Positions 6,923 through 14,069 of a DNA stretch of 18,743 bases are shown piece after piece. The translations under genes were made by a program, and so were the position numbers. A model generated the notes under the pieces. It did no database searches. It was not told the origin of the DNA and was given only the letters and a program-made list of their open reading frames with translations. This DNA is from JAGNZR01 sp051646055. GTDB lineage: Bacteria; Fusobacteriota; Fusobacteriia; Fusobacteriales; Fusobacteriaceae. Numbering within the stretch: position 1 is the first letter of the stretch; each line of letters starts with the position of its first letter. The stretch lies in the NCBI GenBank assembly GCA_051646055.1, contig JBOFCM010000049.1:1-18743 (forward strand), in the 5' to 3' direction.

Positions 6923-8254
6923 GTTTTCCTCTAAAAATTTTGTAGAAGTTTTTCCTGCACGGAATTTTTCATTCTCCAGAACCTCTAGGTGGAAAGGTAT
7001 AGTTGTGTCCACTCCTTCGATAATAAACTCCTGAAGAGCTCTCTTCATCCTTGCAATAGCAGTTTCTCTGTTGATATCATGAACAATTATTTTAGCTATC
7101 ATAGAATCGTAGTAAGGTGAGATTTCATATCCCTGGTAGGCATTGGAATCGATTCTTACTCCGTTTCCTCCTGGAGCTATATATTTTGTAAGGACTCCTG
7201 GAGAAGGCATAAAGTTCTGAGAAGGATCCTCGGCATTTACTCTGCACTCGATAGAGTGTCCAAAAAGATGCACGTCATCCTGAGTTATATTCAGTCTTTC
7301 TCCCTCAGCAATTTTTATCTGAAGCTTGATGATGTCAAATCCTGTTACAAGTTCTGTAACAGTGTGCTCCACCTGAATTCTTGTGTTCATCTCCATGAAG
7401 TAGAACTTGTTGTCCTTGTCTACAAGGAATTCTATTGTTCCTGCAGAGTCGTATCCTATAGCTTTAGCCAGTCTTACAGCGGCTTCTCCCATCTCTTTTC
7501 TTACTTTGGCTGGTACAGAGAATGCAGGAGCTTCTTCGATAAGTTTCTGGTGTCTTCTCTGGATAGAGCAGTCTCTCTCTCCCAAATGGATAACGTTTCC
7601 AAACTTGTCTCCCAGTATCTGTATCTCCACATGTCTAGGATCCTCTACAAACTTCTCCACATATACATCTGGATTACCGAAGGCAGCTCCGGCCTCGGTT
7701 TGGGCAGCAACCATATTAGTCAGGAGTTCATCGTCATTTCTGGCGATTCTCATCCCTTTTCCTCCACCACCAGCAGTGGCTTTAATCATAACAGGGTAAC
7801 CAATCTTCTCATGGATTACCTCCATAGCTTCCTCAGGAGTTGCGATGATACCTGTACCGTTTGTAAGGGGAACTTTATTCTCGATGGCTGTAGCTCTTGC
7901 AGTAGCCTTATCTCCCATTTTTGTGATGCATTCAGATTTAGGTCCTATGAAAGTGATATTGTGCTGCTGACAGATCTCAGCAAATTTAACATTTTCAGAG
8001 AGAAAACCGTAACCTGGGTGTATAGCGTCAGCCCCAGTAACTTCAGCGGCAGCTATGATATTTGAAATTTTAAGATAGGACTCGCTACTTGCAACTCCTC
8101 CTATACAGATGGCCTCATCAGCCAGTTGAACATGGAGACTCTCCTTATCGGCAGTGGAATAAACAGCAACAGTTTTTATTCCCAGCTCTTTAGCTGCTCT
8201 GATTACTCTGACAGCAATCTCCCCTCTATTTGCTATAAGAATTTTCTTAAACAT
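6911..8254 (-). CDS. accC: Acetyl-CoA carboxylase, biotin carboxylase subunit
   Basis: This 447-aa ATP-grasp enzyme carboxylates the biotin of a carrier protein using ATP and bicarbonate, the first half-reaction of malonyl-CoA synthesis. It starts MFKKILIANRGEIAVRVIRA. It contains the glycine-rich ATP loop KATAGGGGKGMRIA, the EKFVEDPRHVEIQI strand, the ERDCSIQRRHQK segment, and the catalytic EMNTRIQVEH with Arg292 (the same number as in E. coli AccC) and Glu288. All main catalytic residues are present and the length equals E. coli AccC (449), so the enzyme should be active. It lies 18 nt after accB. Similar domains occur in pyruvate and propionyl-CoA carboxylases, but the stand-alone length and the neighbour favour AccC. 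Confidence 0.95.
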   Translation of the reverse strand: MFKKILIANRGEIAVRVIRAAKELGIKTVAVYSTADKESLHVQLADEAICIGGVASSESYLKISNIIAAAEVTGADAIHPGYGFLSENVKFAEICQQHNITFIGPKSECITKMGDKATARATAIENKVPLTNGTGIIATPEEAMEVIHEKIGYPVMIKATAGGGGKGMRIARNDDELLTNMVAAQTEAGAAFGNPDVYVEKFVEDPRHVEIQILGDKFGNVIHLGERDCSIQRRHQKLIEEAPAFSVPAKVRKEMGEAAVRLAKAIGYDSAGTIEFLVDKDNKFYFMEMNTRIQVEHTVTELVTGFDIIKLQIKIAEGERLNITQDDVHLFGHSIECRVNAEDPSQNFMPSPGVLTKYIAPGGNGVRIDSNAYQGYEISPYYDSMIAKIIVHDINRETAIARMKRALQEFIIEGVDTTIPFHLEVLENEKFRAGKTSTKFLEENFTK

Positions 8255-8272
8255 TTTATCTCCTCCAAATGG

Positions 8273-8692
8273 TTATTTCTTAAGTCTCAGAATAGGTTTT
8301 GTAAAGTCTACTATATCTCCTTCTTCTACAAGAACCTCTGTGATAGTTCCTGTAAAGTCAGAGATAACTGGATTTTTTACACCCATGGTAAGGATATATC
8401 CTATCTCATCCCCCTCTTTTACAACTTCTCCTGGAATTAGAACAGATTCCTCATTTTTCTTATTGGGATAAAATACACCTATTCTATGAGAAAGAATTTC
8501 CAGCAGGTTGTCTTTTTTAGCTTTAGGAGCTTTTCCTAGGGTATCTTTTACAACTGGGGCAGAAATCTTTTCAAATTTATAATTTCTCTTGAGAAGAATC
8601 TTTACTCCATCCTCCTCATAGGCAATCTCAGTAAGATTTTCCTTTTCTAAAATTTTCATGAGCTCATTGGCTGATGCAACAGTACTATTCAT
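8273..8692 (-). CDS. accB: AccB-like biotin carboxyl carrier protein lacking the canonical biotinyl lysine
   Basis: This 139-aa protein has the AccB layout. An N-terminal helix-strand (ELMKILEKENLTEIAYEEDG, about 10-29) is followed by a lysine-rich linker (about 47-60). A C-terminal biotinyl/lipoyl barrel starts at SHRIGVFYP and ends TGTITEVLVEEGDIVDF. The usual attachment motif is (A/T)MKM, with Lys flanked by Met. Aligned here is T102-M103-G104-V105-K106-N107, so Gly104 replaces the biotin-bearing Lys and the only nearby Lys is two positions later. I checked the codons (ACC ATG GGT GTA AAA AAT), and no single-base change of GGT gives a Lys codon. Position between dnaE and accC marks it as the expected accB. 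It may be a non-biotinylated structural or regulatory paralogue, with a true carrier elsewhere. An AGGAGG site precedes the ATG. Confidence 0.85.
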   Translation of the reverse strand: MNSTVASANELMKILEKENLTEIAYEEDGVKILLKRNYKFEKISAPVVKDTLGKAPKAKKDNLLEILSHRIGVFYPNKKNEESVLIPGEVVKEGDEIGYILTMGVKNPVISDFTGTITEVLVEEGDIVDFTKPILRLKK

Positions 8693-8705
8693 GGTAATAA
8701 TCCTC

Positions 8706-11700
8706 CTATTTAATCACTATCTGCTCCGCTCCCATAAGTTCCACTATCTCCTCTAGGAATCCAGGGGATATAGAAACTTGAAACTTGGAATTTTTGACTG
8801 TCTTCTCTCCATCTTTTTTTATGGCAAAAGATACAGGATTTTTTCCGGGATGATTTTGCAGGACAGTTTTTAATCTATTGAATTTATCTCTGTCATCCTC
8901 ACGGATGAGAATATAGCATCTCAGCTTGGGATTTTCATCTAGGGAATCCAGAGGGGTAATACTTCTTACAAGAAGTTTTTGAGTTTCGTTATTATTGAAG
9001 TAGTCAGTTTGAAGATTGCCCTCTATAAATACAGAAGCTCCCTCCTCTAAAAAATGGAAACTCTCTTCATAGGTTTTAGGGAAGAGGGTTACAGGAATTT
9101 TTCCCGAGAAATCTTCCAGAAAAAATGTGGCCATAATTTTGCCTTCTTTTCTGGTGACTATCTTCTTAATCCCCTTAATTATACCACATGTTTTTATTCC
9201 CTGCACATCTTTTTCGTTTAATAACAGTGAGATAGGTGGGGTTTTCAGAAGATTTATAAGGGTTCTGTACCTGTCCAACGGATGGGCAGAGAGATAAAAC
9301 CCGAGATTCTCTTTCTCCAGCCCAATCATCTCATCTATGGAAAATTCTGAAATTTCCGGCAGATGAAATCTTTGAAAAACAGTTTTAGCTTCGCCGAAAA
9401 GATTCATCTGCTGTATCTCATCCTCACGATTTACCCTTTCACCATAGTCCAGAACTTTTTCAAGGCTTTCCATCTTCTGCTTTCGATTGCCTGGAAGAGA
9501 GTCCAGAGCCCCAGATGCTATGAGGGAATGGAGGATTTTTTTTGTAATACCAAACCTCTTGCTCCGAATTACGAAATCCTCATAGCTGGTATATTCTCCG
9601 TTTTGTTTCCAGTCCTCTATAAGTTTTTCTGTAAAGCCCACCCCTATGTTCTTAACTCCGGGAATAGACAGACGGATTTTTCCATCCACCACATCAAAGG
9701 TAGAGCTAGGGCTGTTTACGTCTGGAGCCAGAAGACTTATCCCGTGGGTTCTGGCATCCTCAATATAAAAGGCGATGTTCTCAATATCCCCGTGGGTAGA
9801 GATAATGGCAGCATAGTATTCAGCAGGATAATTGCTTTTAAAATAAGCTGTCCAGTAGGCTATAAGAGCATAGGCAGCAGAGTGGGATTTGTTGAATCCG
9901 TAGCCTGCAAATTTATCTATAAGGAAAAATATCTCTTCGGCTCGCTCCTGGGAGTAGCCTTTTTTCTGGGCACGTTCGGTAAACATAAGCCGGTTATTCT
10001 CCATGAGCTGAAAATCCTTTTTACCCATGGCACGTCTGAGATTGTCAGCTTCACCTAGAGTATAGTCAGCCATGATCTGGGCAATTTTCATAACCTGTTC
10101 CTGATAGAGTATGACTCCATAGGTTTCACGGAGTACATCTTCCAGAGAGGGATCGGGATACTTTATCTTTTCTATGCCGTTTTTGCAGTTTACAAAACTG
10201 TCCACCATTCCAGATCCCAGAGGTCCTGGACGATAGAGAGCCAGAAGAGCTATTATGTCGTTGAAACGCTCAGGCTTCAGTTTTTTCATAAGATTTCTGA
10301 TTCCCTGAGATTCCAGCTGGAATACTCCGGAAGAGTCTCCAGTGGAGAGCATATGATAGACCCTGCTACTGTTGAGGGGTATCTCGCTCAGGGTAATGGA
10401 GACATTATGATTTTTTTTCACATACTGGAGAGCTCTCTCCAGTATGGTGAGGTTACGTAAACCTAGAAAGTCCATTTTCAGCAGTCCCAGATCCTCCAGC
10501 TCTTTCATCTGATATTGGGTAGAGATACTCTCCCCACGGGAATCTGAATAGAGGGGAACATAGTCTGTAAGAGGATTCTCTGTGATAACGATACCTGCCG
10601 CATGGATAGAGGCATGTCTTACAGAGTTTTCCAGCTGTATGGCAAAATCTAGAATTTTCTGCATCTCCGGGTCTGTATTGTAGATCTCTCCCACCTCTGC
10701 CACAGAGGCGATAGAAGCTTTTATAGAATCGTGGAGAAGAAGTTTGGCCAGTCTATCCACCTTGGCCAGAGGAGTTCCCATAACTCTTCCTATATCCCGG
10801 ACAGCAGCCCGGGCTTTCATACGCCCGAAGGTAATAATCTGAGCCACACGGTCATTGCCGTATTTTTCAGTCACATAGGCTATGACCTCCTGTCTCCGTT
10901 CCTGGCAGATATCTATATCTATATCCGGCATGGAGATTCTCTCAGGATTGAGGAATCTCTCGAAGATAAGGCCGTATTCCAGGGGATCCAGATCGGTTAT
11001 TTTGAGAGCATAGGAAACTAGACTTCCCGCAGCAGATCCTCTACCAGGTCCTATGGGTATATTCTGCTCCCGGGCATATCTGATAAAATCCCAGACCACT
11101 ATAAAATACTCGGCATATCCCATACGGTTTATGACAGAGAGTTCATACTCAGCCCGTTCAGTTACAGATTCAGGATAACCGTCAGGATATCTCAGGGAGA
11201 GTCCGTGGAAAACCCTATCTCTTAGGAAGCCCTCAATGGAATGGAAGCCCTGGGGAAGGGGATATTTTGGAAATTTAAACTCTCCAAATTTTATCTCCAG
11301 ATTGCAGCGATCACTGATTTCTACAGTTTTATCTAGAGCTTTTTCCAGCTCTTCCTGGAGATTTTCATTTCCCTCCCCTGAGATATATTCCTGTGTGAAG
11401 AAGAGGGAGATACCTTTCATCTGTTCCCGGCTTTTGAAATAGAGCTCGGGAGTCTCAATCCTCATACGCTTCTCATCGGAAACCTTGGCTCCTGTCTGGA
11501 TACAGATAGCTATATCCTGAAGCTCATGATCTCCTTTGTGGATATAGTGCACATCATTGGTTACGACCAGGGAAAGACCGGTTTTTTTTCCCAGTTCTAG
11601 CAGTCTTTCGTTGAGAAGTTTCTGCTCAGGTATCCCGTTACTCTGGATCTCCAGAAATAAATTATCTCTTCCGAAGATGGAGATATATTCCTCTGTCAGG

Positions 11701-12182
11701 GAATCTATCTCGCTCTGGGGAGCGTTGTCCAGGATGGCATAGGGAATCTCTCCGTGCATACAGGCCGTGAGAGCTATAAGACCTTCACTATGTTTTCTCA
11801 GGAGCTCCTTATCTATACGGGGACGATAATAAAATCCCTCGGTGTAGGCGGCAGAGGAGAGTTTCATAAGGTTCTGATATCCCTTTTCATCCCGTGCCAG
11901 AAGTACCAGATGGTAATTACGTCTGTCCAGATTCTCCTCATCCCGCTCCTTGGAAAATCTATCTTGAACAATGTATGTCTCCATACCTATTATAGGTTTA
12001 ATCCCTTTTTTAAGGGCTTTCTTATAAAATTCAATCGCACCGAACATATTTCCATGATCGGTGAGAGCCATGGATTTCATGCCCAATTCAAGGCAACGGT
12101 CCAGATATTCATCTATTTTTCCCACTCCGTCCAGGAGGCTGTACTCACTGTGAAGGTGCAGGTGGGTGAAATTTTTATTCAT
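8706..12182 (-). CDS. dnaE: DNA polymerase III alpha subunit
   Basis: This 1158-aa replicative polymerase starts with a PHP domain (FTHLHLHSEYSLLDG, then ALTDHGNMFGAI) that may retain metal-dependent activity. The catalytic core has PDIDID at 419-424 (Asp420 and Asp422, equivalent to E. coli Asp401/403) and the third Asp571 in LLKMDFLGLRNL. GPGRGSAAGS and the fingers region with YQEQVMKIAQIMADYTLGEA are intact. A clamp-binding motif QMNLF sits at 925-929, almost exactly where E. coli DnaE has QADMF. An OB fold follows (GIIKGIKKIVTRKEGK), then a C-terminal domain. Length and C-terminal layout fit the DnaE1 class rather than the shorter DnaE3. It heads the minus-strand cluster, and accB starts 13 nt after its stop. 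Its start at 12182 follows AGGAGGTG. Confidence 0.96.
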   Translation of the reverse strand: MNKNFTHLHLHSEYSLLDGVGKIDEYLDRCLELGMKSMALTDHGNMFGAIEFYKKALKKGIKPIIGMETYIVQDRFSKERDEENLDRRNYHLVLLARDEKGYQNLMKLSSAAYTEGFYYRPRIDKELLRKHSEGLIALTACMHGEIPYAILDNAPQSEIDSLTEEYISIFGRDNLFLEIQSNGIPEQKLLNERLLELGKKTGLSLVVTNDVHYIHKGDHELQDIAICIQTGAKVSDEKRMRIETPELYFKSREQMKGISLFFTQEYISGEGNENLQEELEKALDKTVEISDRCNLEIKFGEFKFPKYPLPQGFHSIEGFLRDRVFHGLSLRYPDGYPESVTERAEYELSVINRMGYAEYFIVVWDFIRYAREQNIPIGPGRGSAAGSLVSYALKITDLDPLEYGLIFERFLNPERISMPDIDIDICQERRQEVIAYVTEKYGNDRVAQIITFGRMKARAAVRDIGRVMGTPLAKVDRLAKLLLHDSIKASIASVAEVGEIYNTDPEMQKILDFAIQLENSVRHASIHAAGIVITENPLTDYVPLYSDSRGESISTQYQMKELEDLGLLKMDFLGLRNLTILERALQYVKKNHNVSITLSEIPLNSSRVYHMLSTGDSSGVFQLESQGIRNLMKKLKPERFNDIIALLALYRPGPLGSGMVDSFVNCKNGIEKIKYPDPSLEDVLRETYGVILYQEQVMKIAQIMADYTLGEADNLRRAMGKKDFQLMENNRLMFTERAQKKGYSQERAEEIFFLIDKFAGYGFNKSHSAAYALIAYWTAYFKSNYPAEYYAAIISTHGDIENIAFYIEDARTHGISLLAPDVNSPSSTFDVVDGKIRLSIPGVKNIGVGFTEKLIEDWKQNGEYTSYEDFVIRSKRFGITKKILHSLIASGALDSLPGNRKQKMESLEKVLDYGERVNREDEIQQMNLFGEAKTVFQRFHLPEISEFSIDEMIGLEKENLGFYLSAHPLDRYRTLINLLKTPPISLLLNEKDVQGIKTCGIIKGIKKIVTRKEGKIMATFFLEDFSGKIPVTLFPKTYEESFHFLEEGASVFIEGNLQTDYFNNNETQKLLVRSITPLDSLDENPKLRCYILIREDDRDKFNRLKTVLQNHPGKNPVSFAIKKDGEKTVKNSKFQVSISPGFLEEIVELMGAEQIVIK

Positions 12183-12218
12183 GAAAACACCTCCTGTAAA
12201 AATTTGTATATTTATCCA

Positions 12219-12247
12219 ATTTTAGCCTAAATAGGCCAACTATGCAA
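12219..12247 (-). promoter_or_regulatory. Promoter of the dnaE-acc cluster, with a dyad in its spacer
   Basis: On the minus strand TTGCAT (12242-12247) and TAAAAT (12219-12224) are 17 bp apart. The spacer holds a perfect dyad, GCCTA (12225-12229) and TAGGC (12232-12236), touching the -10 box. A protein bound there would block polymerase. The promoter begins just after the T run of the upstream helicase-operon terminator. Confidence 0.75.
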
Positions 12248-12259
12248 GGCGAATAAAAA

Positions 12260-12284
12260 AAAGAACTGCCCGAGGCAGTTCTTT
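12260..12284 (-). terminator. Terminator of the SNF2/helicase-associated operon
   Basis: AAAGAACTGCC (12260-12270) pairs with GGCAGTTCTTT (12274-12284) across a 3-nt loop, an 11-bp perfect stem. On the minus strand it is followed by a T-rich run (TTTTTTATT). The stem begins inside the stop codon of the 594-aa gene, so the unit ends very tightly before the dnaE promoter. Confidence 0.88.
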
Positions 12285-14067
12285 AGCTAATAACCGGCAG
12301 TTCTATGTTGTATCCGTATTCCTTGAAAAGGTGGATAACTTTAGGCATATTATCTTTTTTAACCAGTATATGGTAGTCTTCCGCCTTCAGTACCAGAGAC
12401 TTAAGTTTCTCATCCTTGGTGATACAGCTGAGAAGTTCTTTGTCATTTTTAAGTTTAAGTACAGTATACTCAGAAATCATGTTGACAGCCTGACTCTTCT
12501 CCAGAAGTTCATTGAAAAACTGGGTCCAGTTGCTAAACATATCCCCGTTGACTTTTTCACGGAAGGTGGAGATTCTGTTCTCCAGCTCCTCCCTTGTGGA
12601 GATCTCCTTGAGGAAGGTCTCACGGGTTATTTTGAATTTATTAGGAGCTATCTTCTGTGAGATTTTTTCAAAGAACATGGCTTTAGCAGGAGATTCTCCT
12701 ATTATGGTAACGATAAGTCTGTCGTCATCCAGGTAGACCTCTCCCTCATCTTTTAGCTCCTTAAACTGATAGGAATCAGTAAAGCCGAAGATGTATTTTC
12801 CAAGCTCGGTAAGTTTTACGTATCTCAATCCGTCAAATTTGCTCAGGTGGCCATTCTTCAGGTAGAGAGAGTTGTTCATAGATGGACAGTCATAGTAGAC
12901 CTCTATAGCTCCCAGGGCTCCCAGAAGGAAGAACACAGATTTGATGAAAGGTACAACTACGTAATCTAGATACTTGTCGTAGCCTGTTATCTTGGTACGC
13001 TCATAGTTGGCCTCGTTTATATAGATATAGTCGTAGGCATCCTTAAGGTCTATAAGCTCTATAAAGAGATCACGGTAGATAACGGATTTGACTATATTTT
13101 CTATGCTAATTACCGGATTATAAAAATCAGTTACCGGGAACTCTTTTATAATTTGATGGATAGTAGAAAGTGCCTGTCCCAGACGTTCCTCAGAGTTCCA
13201 GATATTTTTCAGACCCTTGAGGTAGTTCATATAGAGGAAACTGTAATGGAACTTCTCTTTTTTTACAACCTTACCGCTCATAAAATTCAGAATCAGATCC
13301 CTGATGTTGGAGGTCTGAAAATTTTCACTGGAGATATAGTCCTCATCCACCAGATGGAAGAAAAGTCCTATAGTCTCAGTCTTCAGATGCTGGAGGTCCT
13401 TTGTATTCTCATAGTATTCTCCTATATTGCAGTATTTTTTCATACCGATTTTGGATTCTTTGAGAATTTTTCCGCTGTTGGAAAGGACAACCCCTCCCTG
13501 TTTGTAAAAATCATAGAACATCTTGATGTTTTCCATAAAGAGCTTCTCATCGTTAGAGATGAAGTGTGCATCTATATCTTTTATCGGCTGAATAGCTGAC
13601 TCTTCAGGTTTTTCGGGAAGAAGTTTACGAAGTTCTCTCAGGATATCGTGGTCCAAAGTAAGATATTCATCTTTACGGCAATCTTTTTCCCCACGGAAAA
13701 AAGCAAACTCAGGTTTGAGATCCTTGGTAAGGTCGTAGGAGTTTTCTCTTTTGAAATAGAGATCACGGTTTCCTTTGATAGGGAATTTCCCTTTCCATGC
13801 CAGGTGGTTCATAATTTTTTTTATCTCTTCAGGAAGTGTCTCGTACAGGGTAAGGAAATTATCTTTACGGAACATCTGCTCTATAAGGTCGATAAAGGTC
13901 TGCTTGTTACTGTTCTCAGTTATCATAGATATTTCAAAGAGCCCCAGATTGCTACCGATATACCCTTCAGCAATCCAGTCTAAAAAATATTGTTTAAAAA
14001 GTTTGAAGAGAGCCTCACGAGTATAAAATTCATTGATAGCCTCTCTAAATCTCTGTCTATTTCTCAT
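12283..14067 (-). CDS. Helicase-associated protein with XPB-N-like C-terminal region, SNF2 partner
   Basis: No confident named family. This 594-aa protein is soluble (no signal peptide; one hydrophobic stretch near 370-388 is probably a buried helix). Three places resemble the winged-helix plus XPB-N (Helicase_C_3-like) region of bacterial helicase-associated proteins. They are GGVVLSNSGKILKES (191-205), GLRYVKLTELGKYIFGF (413-429), and a C-terminal module (446-590) that starts LIVTIIGESP and includes TRETFLKEIS and, near its end, EDYHILVKKDNMPKVIHLF. I see no Walker motifs, so it should not be an ATPase by itself. The ATG is 2 nt after the SNF2 stop, with GGAGG upstream inside the SNF2 end, indicating translational coupling. 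I infer a subunit that binds DNA or regulates the SNF2 motor. The resemblance is weak and was judged by eye. Confidence 0.6.
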   Translation of the reverse strand: MRNRQRFREAINEFYTREALFKLFKQYFLDWIAEGYIGSNLGLFEISMITENSNKQTFIDLIEQMFRKDNFLTLYETLPEEIKKIMNHLAWKGKFPIKGNRDLYFKRENSYDLTKDLKPEFAFFRGEKDCRKDEYLTLDHDILRELRKLLPEKPEESAIQPIKDIDAHFISNDEKLFMENIKMFYDFYKQGGVVLSNSGKILKESKIGMKKYCNIGEYYENTKDLQHLKTETIGLFFHLVDEDYISSENFQTSNIRDLILNFMSGKVVKKEKFHYSFLYMNYLKGLKNIWNSEERLGQALSTIHQIIKEFPVTDFYNPVISIENIVKSVIYRDLFIELIDLKDAYDYIYINEANYERTKITGYDKYLDYVVVPFIKSVFFLLGALGAIEVYYDCPSMNNSLYLKNGHLSKFDGLRYVKLTELGKYIFGFTDSYQFKELKDEGEVYLDDDRLIVTIIGESPAKAMFFEKISQKIAPNKFKITRETFLKEISTREELENRISTFREKVNGDMFSNWTQFFNELLEKSQAVNMISEYTVLKLKNDKELLSCITKDEKLKSLVLKAEDYHILVKKDNMPKVIHLFKEYGYNIELPVIS

Positions 14068-14069
14068 AT

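Noticed and set aside
7256..8065. Plus-strand open frame of 269 codons antisense to accC
   Set aside because: Serine/phenylalanine/cysteine-rich translation typical of an antisense shadow; accC on the other strand is fully conserved and there is no ribosome site.
9363..10058. Plus-strand open frame of 231 codons antisense to dnaE
   Set aside because: Shadow of the dnaE coding frame; no recognisable domain.
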